The notes below the pieces were generated by a model that did not search any database, was not told where the DNA came from, and worked only from the letters and a program-made list of their open reading frames with translations. Source: Algoriphagus limi (GTDB taxonomy: Bacteria; Bacteroidota; Bacteroidia; Cytophagales; Cyclobacteriaceae). From it: a stretch of 64,000 nt of DNA. The stretch is from the NCBI RefSeq assembly GCF_024919275.1, contig NZ_JANWGH010000001.1, positions 1,124,296 to 1,188,295 of the forward strand, written 5' to 3'. The position numbers were made by a program, and so were the translations under genes. Shown here piece by piece: positions 26,843 to 34,655 of this stretch (positions are counted from its first letter, which is position 1; every line of letters begins with the position of its first letter).

Positions 26843-27838
26843 TTATTCGGCTTCTTCCTCCCCAAAAAGTGTCTGCAACTCGACTGCATCAATTCCTTTT
26901 TCTTCTTGCAAAAACTTCCCAAACGCAGCCGTGCTTCCATGAGTTAAATAGACTTTTTCAGCTTCTGTAGCTTCAATAGCTTGAATTAATCCTTCCCAAT
27001 CAGCATGGTCTGACAATACAAATCCCCTATCCGCTGCTCTTCTCCTTCGGGTTCCTCGAATACTCATCCAGCCTGAACAAATTCCTGTTCGATAAGGAGA
27101 AAATTTCCGCATCCAAGGTGTCCCCATGGCAGAAGGAGGAGCGATAATGAGGGCACCTTGATATTCACTTTTCGGAATATCCGTATTTACTTTTGGCACA
27201 TCCCAAATATCTATGCCATTTGCAAGTAATGCTTGGTTTGTGTTACAGATAGCCCCATGCACAAAAACTTTCCCAATTTCCCGGTTAAGGTTTTGTAAAA
27301 TTCGCTGAGCTTTTCCCAATGAATAGGCAAAAAGTACCGAATTCCTACCCTCACTTGTGTTTTCTTTCCACCAATTATTGATTTGGTCAAAAATCGCTTG
27401 TTGGGATTCCCATTTATAAATCGGTAATCCGAAAGTACACTCCGACACAAATTCATGGCATTTGATGGATTCAAAAGGAGTTGAAAGCCCATCCGCTTCG
27501 ACTTTATAATCTCCACTCACTACTGCGATTTTACCTTGATATTCCAATCTTACTTGGGCAGAACCGGGAATATGTCCAGCAGGATGAAGTGAGATTCTCA
27601 CTCCATTTACTGTTTTAACCTCACTATAATCAACAGTTTCCAAATTGATTTCAGAACCTAACCGAAGTCGCATTACCTCGGCAGAATGATGATGAGCTAA
27701 ATATTTTTTCATTCCCCACCGAGCATGGTCTGAATGCGCATGGGTAATCACTGCCCTGTTTACAGGACGCCAAGGGTCAATAAAAACATCTGCCGGAGGA
27801 CAGTATAGACCAAATTCCGTTAGCTCAAGTAAATTCAA
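26843..27838 (-). CDS. Ligase-associated-type DNA 3' exonuclease (metallo-beta-lactamase fold)
   Basis: The 331-residue protein has the MBL-fold metal motif HAHSDHARW (His33, His35, Asp37, His38), a VSGDYKVEADGLSTPFE segment, AYSLGKAQRIL of the beta-CASP-like region and a C-terminal SDHADWEGL. This matches the exonuclease usually encoded next to an ATP-dependent DNA ligase and an LHR-like helicase. Neither partner is in this window. The start is probably the TTG at 27838, since an in-frame TAG lies two codons upstream and the next Met is beyond the metal motif. It is followed by the phosphotriesterase-like gene, an unusual neighbour. Confidence 0.82.
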   Translation of the reverse strand: MNLLELTEFGLYCPPADVFIDPWRPVNRAVITHAHSDHARWGMKKYLAHHHSAEVMRLRLGSEINLETVDYSEVKTVNGVRISLHPAGHIPGSAQVRLEYQGKIAVVSGDYKVEADGLSTPFESIKCHEFVSECTFGLPIYKWESQQAIFDQINNWWKENTSEGRNSVLFAYSLGKAQRILQNLNREIGKVFVHGAICNTNQALLANGIDIWDVPKVNTDIPKSEYQGALIIAPPSAMGTPWMRKFSPYRTGICSGWMSIRGTRRRRAADRGFVLSDHADWEGLIQAIEATEAEKVYLTHGSTAAFGKFLQEEKGIDAVELQTLFGEEEAE

Positions 27839-27955
27839 ATTCTAATGCCGATTGAGTTTAAATAAATTGTAAAACTCATGTCTAAATTAAAAAAATTTTG
27901 AAGGCCTATTCCCACTTACTAATCTTGAGGTAGAGAATAGAAATAAACTTGAAAA

Positions 27956-28585
27956 TTAAATTTCCTCCACTTCCCGATCCGGCTTGGCATAAGAAAAACG
28001 AGCCAATTTTTTCCCTACATGGTATTCATCCAAGCCAGATACTGTAACTGTCTCGAGAACATTTAAATCCAAAGAGCCATCCGTTCTGAGCCCCTTTTCT
28101 TCCACGAAGATATGCTCGATGCTTCCTATCACTAGAACTGTTTCATTTACTTTCAAAGTTTGGGTTTCTACCAAACTGCATCCAAGTTGAAGGGGGCTTA
28201 ACTTCACAAAAGGGGCATAGAAACCTTCTCTGTACAGTTCCCCTAGCCCTGTTTTTTCAAACTCGCTCCCTTCCCATCTAGCAGATGTCCAATGAGCCTC
28301 TTTGACAAAATCAGGAGAAACTTGATTTAAAGTAAATGATCCTGTATCCAGAATGTTCTCTAAGGTATCACGCTTGACAGTATGTGGCCGAAAAAGAATC
28401 CCAACAAGCGGTGGTGTAGCTCCAATGTGAAATACTTGAGAGAAAGGAGCCAAATTGGTGACGCCCGTTGAGTTTTTCGTTCCGATCAGGTTTAGGCTTT
28501 TGTAACCTGAGAGGCAATTGATCAGATTTCTACGGAAGAAAGAATCCGATTCCAAAATGTCAGATTTGGAGAAATGTCGCATCAT
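27956..28585 (-). CDS. Flavin reductase family protein
   Basis: A 209-residue protein of the flavin reductase/FMN-binding split-barrel family (DIM6/NTAB type). The segments NLIGTKNSTGVTNLAPFSQ, PPLVGILFRPHTVKRDTLENI and GSFTLNQVSPDFVKEAH carry the usual FMN-contact and hinge pattern. It likely reduces or binds FMN. Its start overlaps the TGA of the 147-residue protein gene by four bases, and it is the last gene of the pterin-centred cluster. Reduced flavin could support a pterin- or flavin-dependent enzyme, which is inference from position. Confidence 0.85.
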   Translation of the reverse strand: MMRHFSKSDILESDSFFRRNLINCLSGYKSLNLIGTKNSTGVTNLAPFSQVFHIGATPPLVGILFRPHTVKRDTLENILDTGSFTLNQVSPDFVKEAHWTSARWEGSEFEKTGLGELYREGFYAPFVKLSPLQLGCSLVETQTLKVNETVLVIGSIEHIFVEEKGLRTDGSLDLNVLETVTVSGLDEYHVGKKLARFSYAKPDREVEEI

Positions 28586-29025
28586 TTAGCAATAGCTTCT
28601 TCTATAGAGTTACAATATTTGATATCCAACTGATCGATAATATTGTCAGGATAGTTTTGAAGAATTTGATCTTTGGCTATCTGCACCATTTTTTCAAACC
28701 ACTTTTCATCTGGCAGGATTTTTCGGTGCGTTTTCACTCCATATTGAAGCATGTCCTTTTTCCAATAGATAAAGTACCACTCCATGGTAGGCTGATGGAA
28801 AGCTCGTAAAGATCTTTTGTCAAAAATGAATTTTTCATAATCACCCTCTTTAACGATTTCACCAATCTGCTGAAAGGCTTCCTTGAAGTCTTCAATCGGA
28901 ATATAATCAGAGAGCAATTCGCAGAGGATAATTTTTAACTCTGGACTTTTTAGAACACGAAGATATTTCTGTTCAAAAGCCAATTCAAAATCTTGTATTT
29001 CGGAGGATTGCAAAATATCGTTCAT
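28582..29025 (-). CDS. Conserved hypothetical protein, possibly SpoIIAA/STAS-like
   Basis: A 147-residue soluble protein without signal peptide or membrane segment. It has a FIFDKRSLRAFHQPTMEWYFIYWK stretch and a GVKTHRKILPDEKWFEKMVQIAKDQI stretch that look like a strand-helix alternating fold. The sequence recalls SpoIIAA-like (STAS/Sec14-type) proteins of other Bacteroidota, but the assignment is weak. It lies between the coiled-coil gene (15 bases before it) and the flavin reductase gene (four-base overlap), so it is almost certainly co-expressed with both. Confidence 0.6.
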   Translation of the reverse strand: MNDILQSSEIQDFELAFEQKYLRVLKSPELKIILCELLSDYIPIEDFKEAFQQIGEIVKEGDYEKFIFDKRSLRAFHQPTMEWYFIYWKKDMLQYGVKTHRKILPDEKWFEKMVQIAKDQILQNYPDNIIDQLDIKYCNSIEEAIAK

Positions 29026-29040
29026 AGCAAAGGATGGAAA

Positions 29041-29340
29041 TTAGTAAACGGATTTTTTTCGCTGCTCCTCAGAGCGGCTTACTTCCTGTCTGAATTGCTC
29101 CAATCGCACTTCCAAATTGGATGCATATTCAAGCGTCGTACGCATCATGTCTTGCTGAGACTTAATTTGTTCCTTAAGCCTAGCAAGTTCTTTATTGACT
29201 TCAGAAAGTTTATTTTCGTACTCCTTTTTAAGCCTTTCTTTTTCTAATTGGGCTTTCCTCAATTCTTCCTTAAAAATTAGGAATGATTCAGGTGGTGTCT
29301 TCATATTCACAGTTCGTTCTTCTCGGGACCGTACCCTCAT
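29041..29340 (-). CDS. Small coiled-coil protein
   Basis: A 99-residue protein made almost entirely of charged heptad-like helix (about residues 24-95, for example KAQLEKERLKKEYENKL), with no recognised domain. Translation could begin at the ATG at 29340 or at codon 13 (29304, MKTPPESF); the second removes an Arg-rich leader. It is 34 bases after the SDR gene and 15 bases before the next gene on the same strand. A scaffolding or partner-binding role within the cluster is possible but not shown. Confidence 0.6.
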   Translation of the reverse strand: MRVRSREERTVNMKTPPESFLIFKEELRKAQLEKERLKKEYENKLSEVNKELARLKEQIKSQQDMMRTTLEYASNLEVRLEQFRQEVSRSEEQRKKSVY

Positions 29341-29374
29341 TTATGACAAATTTGAACGGTAAATTGTTTTTAAA

Positions 29375-30055
29375 TCATTTCAAATTGGACATTCCTCCAT
29401 CCACGTGGAGAATTTGGCCTGTCATCCAAGAGGATTCATTCGACAATAAATATTTTGCAGCCTGGGCAATGTCTTCCGGCTTACCAAATCTTCCTAGTGG
29501 ATGTCGCTTGTTACTCGCATCTCTTTTGTCATCAGTAGATAATAGTGCTGAAGCTAGCGGAGTGTCTGTTAAAGAAGGAGCTATTGCATTTACTCGGATA
29601 TGATAAGGCGCCCACTCAGCTGCAAGAGATCTGGTCAGCCCTTCAATAGCACCTTTTGCAGAAGCAATTCCGGCATGAAAGCCCATCCCAGTTTGTACTG
29701 CTACAGTGCTGAACAAAACCACAGAAGCATCTTTTGAACGCTTTAACCCTTTAAGACAAGCTTGTAATACTCTAACTGCCCCGAAAAAATTCACTTCCAT
29801 TTCCTGACGAAAATCTTCCATCGAAATCCTGTGGAAAGGTTTAAGGTTAATCGTACCCGGAGTATAAATTAGCCCATCAATTACTTCCGGTAATCCAGGC
29901 ATTTCTTCGAAATCAGCACTTGTATCCAAAGCGGTTGTTCCTTCCCCACTTTTTGAATACAGAAATAAGTTTGATCCTAATGCCTGGCAAGTTTCCGCCA
30001 GAGCTTTTCCAATTCCGGAGTTACCTCCAATAATGACAATATTCTTTCCTTTCAT
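29375..30055 (-). CDS. Short-chain dehydrogenase/reductase lacking the catalytic Tyr
   Basis: The protein has an NAD(P)-binding NIVIIGGNSGIG at residues 5-16 and the C-terminal GQILHVDGG of classical SDRs. At the catalytic position, however, it reads GIASAKGAIEGL: the Lys is kept but the residue four before it is Ile rather than Tyr. A His two residues before that Ile might compensate. The chosen start is the ATG at 30055; an ATG at 30115 is also in frame but lies directly on the T tract of the folE terminator. Next to folE and a PTPS-like gene, a sepiapterin-reductase-like role in pterin synthesis is plausible but unproven. Confidence 0.82.
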   Translation of the reverse strand: MKGKNIVIIGGNSGIGKALAETCQALGSNLFLYSKSGEGTTALDTSADFEEMPGLPEVIDGLIYTPGTINLKPFHRISMEDFRQEMEVNFFGAVRVLQACLKGLKRSKDASVVLFSTVAVQTGMGFHAGIASAKGAIEGLTRSLAAEWAPYHIRVNAIAPSLTDTPLASALLSTDDKRDASNKRHPLGRFGKPEDIAQAAKYLLSNESSWMTGQILHVDGGMSNLK

Positions 30056-30114
30056 GAACTTTTTGATTTCTTCCTCTAAAGTCGATTCAAATAGATTTTG
30101 TTTAGAAATAGACA

Positions 30115-30141
30115 TAAAAAAACCGGACAATCGCCCGGTTT
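30115..30141 (-). terminator. Intrinsic terminator after folE
   Basis: On the minus strand arms AAACCGG (30141-30135) and CCGGTTT (30126-30120) close an eight-base loop and are followed by T residues down to 30116. It separates folE from the SDR gene, so readthrough or a separate promoter is needed for the downstream genes. Confidence 0.7.
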
Positions 30142-30163
30142 AAGAAGTTGGTTTTAGCTTAAA

Positions 30164-30868
30164 TTATTTTACCAGATTGATGTATTTCAAAAACTCATTT
30201 CGAGTTTGTTCATCTGTTTCAAATTTCCCGGAATAAAATGAGGTAACTGTAGAACTATTTGTGTCATTAATACCACGAGAACTTACACACATGTGGTACG
30301 CATCCATGATTACTGCTACGTCCTCTGTTCCAAGAGCTTCTTTCAATTCATTTCCAATCTGCATGGTAAGACGCTCCTGAACCTGAGGCCTCTTAGAAAA
30401 ATATTGAACTATCCGGTTGATTTTTGATAATCCAATCACATTGCCATTGGAAATATAAGCTACATGAGCTCTACCGTAAATCGGAACAAAATGATGCTCA
30501 CAATGAGAAAAAAACGTGATATCTTTTTCAACAAGCATTTGGTTGTACTGGAACTTGTTCTCAAAGAGCTTTGCATTCGGCTTATTTTTCGGGTTCAAAC
30601 CCGAAAAAACCTCTTTTACGTACATCTTAGCTACTCGATGAGGAGTTCCTTTCAGGCTATCGTCGGTCAAATCCAAGCCCAAAATGTTCATGATTTCCTT
30701 GAAGTGCTTTTCAATCAACTCGATTTTTAGATCGTCATCCATTTCGAAAGCATCTTCCCGAAGCGGTGTTTCGAGAGAGGTAGCAACATGCTCTTCTCCC
30801 AATTCCTCAAATGAAGTGCGGGAAATATCAATTCCCATCGTATTCAACAAAGTTTCTTTCTGTTTCAT
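30164..30868 (-). CDS. folE: GTP cyclohydrolase I
   Basis: The 234-residue enzyme converts GTP to 7,8-dihydroneopterin triphosphate. The zinc ligands Cys123 and His126 (FFSHCEHHFVPI) and Cys194 (AYHMCVSSRG) are present, as are the GTPHRVAKMY and GLSKINRIVQYF signatures. The first 50 residues are an acidic extension. Its start overlaps the end of the upstream PTPS-like gene by 41 bases (11 if translation begins at the second Met, 30838). Direct linkage to a pyruvoyl-tetrahydropterin-synthase-like enzyme suggests use in pterin cofactor or queuosine synthesis as well as folate. Confidence 0.95.
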   Translation of the reverse strand: MKQKETLLNTMGIDISRTSFEELGEEHVATSLETPLREDAFEMDDDLKIELIEKHFKEIMNILGLDLTDDSLKGTPHRVAKMYVKEVFSGLNPKNKPNAKLFENKFQYNQMLVEKDITFFSHCEHHFVPIYGRAHVAYISNGNVIGLSKINRIVQYFSKRPQVQERLTMQIGNELKEALGTEDVAVIMDAYHMCVSSRGINDTNSSTVTSFYSGKFETDEQTRNEFLKYINLVK

Positions 30869-31238
30869 ATAGCCGAATGCTTAAATCGTATTTCCGATCA
30901 ATTTTTTCCCTCAAAATATTCCAAATAACCACTGCAATGTTTTCTGCAGTTGGATTGAGATTCTTGAATTCATCGGTGTCTAAGTTTAAATTTTTATGAT
31001 CAAATCTATTTAATACATGCTCTTTAATTAAATCGCTGAGCAATTTCATGTCATAAACATAACCAGTTTCAGGATCAATTTCTCCACGAAGCATGACATG
31101 AAGGTCATAATTGTGCCCATGGAAATTTGGGTTGTTACACTTTCCAAAAACAGCCTGATTTTTTTCATCAGACCAATTTGGATTGTGAAGCCGATGAGCG
31201 GCATTGAAATGTTCCTTACGGATTACTGTTACTTTCAT
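30828..31238 (-). CDS. 6-pyruvoyl-tetrahydropterin synthase-like enzyme (PTPS/QueD family)
   Basis: The 136-residue protein has the three zinc histidines (His15, His40, His42), catalytic Cys34, the DH pair at 80-81 and the pterin-anchoring Glu125. The stretch FGKCNNPNFHGHNYDLHV is closer to animal-type PTPS (GKCNNPNGHGHNY) than to E. coli QueD, in which the Cys segment is different. It may thus make 6-pyruvoyl-tetrahydropterin rather than only the queuosine intermediate; the distinction is by eye. It is the first gene of the cluster and overlaps folE by 41 bases, so the two enzymes acting on successive intermediates are tightly linked. Confidence 0.88.
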   Translation of the reverse strand: MKVTVIRKEHFNAAHRLHNPNWSDEKNQAVFGKCNNPNFHGHNYDLHVMLRGEIDPETGYVYDMKLLSDLIKEHVLNRFDHKNLNLDTDEFKNLNPTAENIAVVIWNILREKIDRKYDLSIRLYETERNFVEYDGN

Positions 31239-31340
31239 TAATTCCTTGAACAGGGAAATTTTTCTTTTTGTTTAATTATTATTGAATTTCTTTAAACAAA
31301 AATCTCAAAACCCTGATTTTCATATTTTTAATAATTCCCG

Positions 31341-31348
31341 CAAAAATA
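31341..31348 (-). promoter_or_regulatory. Possible -7 element for the PTPS-folE cluster
   Basis: On the minus strand TATTTTTG (31348-31341) matches TAnnTTTG exactly, about 100 bases upstream of the ATG at 31238. A clear -33 element is not seen, and the region is A/T-rich. Confidence 0.3.
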
Positions 31349-31493
31349 GAATTTTATTTCTGCGACTGGTGTTATCTATTCAAATACCGAATAAAAAAAG
31401 CATTAATAATTAAAAAAGGTTCAAAATAAGCCAAACTCTGATCTATCTCAATCACCGGATAGTGAAGAAAAACCAACCCGGAAAACAACCACT

Positions 31494-32195
31494 ATGAATA
31501 TTATCCAAATTCTATTAGCAGGGATGTTGTCATTAGGACACACGTCTAAAACTACCCCTGAAAAACCCAAATCCGAAAATGTGATCCATGCAAAGGATCC
31601 CTATGCTCAGTTACAAGAAAAATTCGATGTATTACCTGATCGAACAATCTTCGATAAAGCTTTGGCAGGCTGGTCTCATTTAAAAGAAGACCTTCGTAAT
31701 CCAATGCTGACTATCATTGACTTCAGTTTACCTTCTACTGAAAAACGAATGTGGGTCATCGATCCAAAATCCATGGAAGTAAAACTCCATACAGTAGTTT
31801 CTCATGGAAGGAATTCTGGAAATCTATTTGCAGAGTCATTCTCCAACATTCCAAATTCCTATAAAAGCAGCCTAGGTTTTTACAAAACAGCAGAAACCTA
31901 CCAAGGTAAACATGGCTATTCACTTCGATTGGATGGCTTAGAAAAAGGATTCAATGACAAGGCAAGAGATCGAGCCATTGTAATCCATGGAGCTGATTAT
32001 GCTCGGGAGGAAGTTGCCAAATCATCAGGAAGACTAGGAAGAAGCTTGGGTTGTCCAGCATTACCTTCTGAAATCTCCAAGGAAGCCATTGATTTGATCA
32101 AGGACGGTTCGTTGATATTCATTTATGGAGAAGATGAAAAATATCTGAGCAACTCACCGGTTTTATCTGAAGCCCTACTTTCTCAACCTGTCTAA
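31494..32195 (+). CDS. Murein L,D-transpeptidase catalytic domain protein (YkuD_2 type)
   Basis: A 233-residue protein with a short hydrophobic N-terminus (about residues 2-16). Its catalytic core contains AIVIHGADYA (His165) and GRSLGCPALP (Cys187), the His/Cys pattern of the YkuD_2 branch of L,D-transpeptidases. Such enzymes crosslink or trim peptidoglycan stem peptides in the periplasm. Its last 21 bases overlap the 3' end of a second, YcbB-type L,D-transpeptidase on the opposite strand. Confidence 0.85.
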   Translation: MNIIQILLAGMLSLGHTSKTTPEKPKSENVIHAKDPYAQLQEKFDVLPDRTIFDKALAGWSHLKEDLRNPMLTIIDFSLPSTEKRMWVIDPKSMEVKLHTVVSHGRNSGNLFAESFSNIPNSYKSSLGFYKTAETYQGKHGYSLRLDGLEKGFNDKARDRAIVIHGADYAREEVAKSSGRLGRSLGCPALPSEISKEAIDLIKDGSLIFIYGEDEKYLSNSPVLSEALLSQPV

Positions 32196-33797
32196 AATCT
32201 CTTGATCTCGGTAATATAAATCAGGTCTAAAGTAAGGGTTGCCTTTTCCATCAGTCCAAAAAGTCAAGTAGACGACATAAACAGGGATTTTTTCGGTCAA
32301 TTCCACTTTTACCTCATGATCCTGATTCATGGATTCTTTTATTTTTTCATCTGTCCATTTTTCTTGGTCCTGAAGAAGTAATTTGGCGAAATCGAATGGC
32401 TTGGCTAGACGAATACAACCATGACTCATTGAGCGTGTATCCCGATCAAAAAGATGCTTAGCAGGAGTATCATGAATGTATACACTAAAAGAATTAGGAA
32501 ACATAAACTTCACCAAACCCAGAGAATTGGATGGTCCTGGTTTTTGTCGAATCAAGTAGGGAATTGACCTTCCTTTCCAATTCACTAATTGAGGGTCAAT
32601 AGCTTGACCGGAATAGGAAAGCACTTCCATATTATTCCTAGCGAGGTAATTAGAGTTTTTTCGTACTGCAGGGATAATTTCTTTATTGACAATTGAAGTT
32701 GGCACATTCCAATAAGGACTAAAAACGATATAACTCATCGTCGCTCGAAACACAGGTGTTTGATTATCAGTTTTCCCCACAATCACTTTGGAGAAAAAAA
32801 CTGTATCAAACCTATTCAAATACACCAGACTGAAATCTGGGATATTGACCATGATTGCTTCAGAGGACAACTGCGAGTCTTCCAACCATCGCAATCGCTC
32901 CAGGTTTACAGAAATTTTTCCAATCAAATCCTCTGGAGAATGATTCAGTGCGGCTAAGGTATTTTTGCCAATAATTCCATCAGCTTCTAATCCATTATCT
33001 TCCTGAAATCGGATTATTGTATTAAAAAGAAGGGAATCATAGGTTTTGGATTCGAAATCCCCAACATCCAAATAATTCCAAAATGCCAATCGCTCTCGGA
33101 TGGATGGAATAGCCCCATCACTTTCTCCTACTTTTATGGATTTATTTGTTCGGAGATTTGACCAATCCAACTCATCTTCCTCCATTCGCGAAACCAAGTC
33201 TCTGATAACTTCTCTTCCCTTTGAATAAGCATTCATTTTGGGATATAGGTCAATCAACAAAGGTCTAAGAGCCCTATCTTTTGCCAATTTTTGGAAGAAA
33301 ACAGGAGAATTAAAATTCGCAGCCTTTTTGGGAATATTCCAGGATTGATTCAATTTGGAAGGATCTAATTTCCCTTGATCTAGATCCTGAGCCAACCGAA
33401 TAACTGCATCCGAAAGAAATAGCTCTATATCAGCCAAATCTTCCAAAAATGGTTCAAATCCGGCTTTTTTATTTTCTTCAATTGCTTTAAAAAATGTCTG
33501 AATCAGCGCAAAATGATAATCCTGAGGATTCAATCCATCAAATTTGGATTGCTCTATTTCATATCTGAGTTCATAAGCAAGCTCTGATAATTCATTTGAA
33601 TCAATCCAAAGCGATTCAAAATTCCTAGAACCATAAAATTCAAGAATAGAATTATGATTTTGAATTTCACGTCCCCTCAATTCTAAAACGGACTTTCCTC
33701 CAGTATTTTCCAGACGGGATTTTAGCAATTCACTTAAATCCTGAGAGAAGGAAAATTGATAAAAGAATAAAAAAATAAAGAATAAAAGGGGTTTCAT
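32175..33797 (-). CDS. L,D-transpeptidase, YcbB/LdtD-like
   Basis: The 540-residue exported protein has a signal peptide ending near FSFSQ. A helical region with a scaffold-like domain follows, then a peptidoglycan-binding domain at about 230-285 (IIRFQEDNGLEADGIIGKNTLAAL). The YkuD catalytic domain carries His459-Gly-Cys461 (SMSHGCIRL). This is the domain order of LdtD/YcbB, which forms 3-3 peptidoglycan crosslinks. It begins six bases after kdsA stops and so ends the operon GNAT-nitrilase, kdsC, kdsA, ldt, joining an LPS-core sugar pathway with wall crosslinking. Confidence 0.9.
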   Translation of the reverse strand: MKPLLFFIFLFFYQFSFSQDLSELLKSRLENTGGKSVLELRGREIQNHNSILEFYGSRNFESLWIDSNELSELAYELRYEIEQSKFDGLNPQDYHFALIQTFFKAIEENKKAGFEPFLEDLADIELFLSDAVIRLAQDLDQGKLDPSKLNQSWNIPKKAANFNSPVFFQKLAKDRALRPLLIDLYPKMNAYSKGREVIRDLVSRMEEDELDWSNLRTNKSIKVGESDGAIPSIRERLAFWNYLDVGDFESKTYDSLLFNTIIRFQEDNGLEADGIIGKNTLAALNHSPEDLIGKISVNLERLRWLEDSQLSSEAIMVNIPDFSLVYLNRFDTVFFSKVIVGKTDNQTPVFRATMSYIVFSPYWNVPTSIVNKEIIPAVRKNSNYLARNNMEVLSYSGQAIDPQLVNWKGRSIPYLIRQKPGPSNSLGLVKFMFPNSFSVYIHDTPAKHLFDRDTRSMSHGCIRLAKPFDFAKLLLQDQEKWTDEKIKESMNQDHEVKVELTEKIPVYVVYLTFWTDGKGNPYFRPDLYYRDQEILDRLRK

Positions 33798-33803
33798 ATC
33801 ATC

Positions 33804-34655
33804 TTATTCTATTGGAAAATCTTGGTATTTTCTGCCTAAAGCCCAAACATCCTTCAGCATGGTCAGAAAATCCCCCATACGATGAAGTGGTATCAAATTC
33901 GGCCCATCACTAAGCGCTTTGGCAGGTTCCGGATGGGTTTCTATGAAAAATCCATCCACACCAGTGGCCGCTGCTGCTCGAGCTAGGAATGGAGCAAATT
34001 CCCTTTGTCCACCACTGCTTCCACCTTGCCCTCCAGGTTGTTGTACAGAATGCGTAATATCAAATACTACCGGCGCAAATTGCCTCATGATTGGCAAAGC
34101 TCTCATATCTACCACCAGGTTATGATATCCTAAAGAAAAGCCTCTTTCAGTAAGGCAAACATTGTCATTTCCCGCTGAGCGAACTTTTTTAACAGCAAAC
34201 TGCATATCCTCCGGAGCCATAAATTGCCCCCTTTTGATTTTAACAGCTTTTCCTGTTTCCGCAGCAGCAAGAAGCAAATCAGTTTGACGACATAAGAACG
34301 CTGGAATCTGTAGCACATCTACTACTTCAGCAACCTCTTTGGCCTGATAGCTTTCGTGAATATCTGTAACCAATGGAATATCCAAAGCCTGTCCTACTCG
34401 CTGAAGTACTTCCAGAGATTTATCCATCCCTATACTTCGGAAAGAAGATGATGAAGTTCTGTTGGCTTTATCAAAGGAAGCTTTAAAAACGTAGGAAAAC
34501 CCATGCTCTTCTGCCCAAGCCTTTACTTTTGTACCAATTTCCAAGCAAATATCATAGCTTTCAACAGCACAAGGTCCTGCAAAAAGAACAGGTTTATCAC
34601 CACCCAAAACCACTTTTTCGGTGATTTTCATTTTTTGATCAGTTCTATTCATCAT
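33804..34655 (-). CDS. kdsA: 3-deoxy-8-phosphooctulonate (KDO-8-P) synthase
   Basis: The enzyme condenses phosphoenolpyruvate with arabinose 5-phosphate to KDO-8-phosphate, a lipid A inner-core precursor. It has LFAGPCAVES near the N-terminus, the KANRTSSSSFRS motif that distinguishes KDO-8-P synthases from DAHP synthases, VTDIHESYQ, CRQTDLLLAAA and the FDITHSVQQPGG loop. Possible ATG starts are 34655, 34652 and 34631; the first is used here and overlaps kdsC by 11 bases, while 34631 would leave a 13-base gap. kdsC, the next enzyme of the pathway, lies directly upstream. Confidence 0.93.
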   Translation of the reverse strand: MMNRTDQKMKITEKVVLGGDKPVLFAGPCAVESYDICLEIGTKVKAWAEEHGFSYVFKASFDKANRTSSSSFRSIGMDKSLEVLQRVGQALDIPLVTDIHESYQAKEVAEVVDVLQIPAFLCRQTDLLLAAAETGKAVKIKRGQFMAPEDMQFAVKKVRSAGNDNVCLTERGFSLGYHNLVVDMRALPIMRQFAPVVFDITHSVQQPGGQGGSSGGQREFAPFLARAAAATGVDGFFIETHPEPAKALSDGPNLIPLHRMGDFLTMLKDVWALGRKYQDFPIE

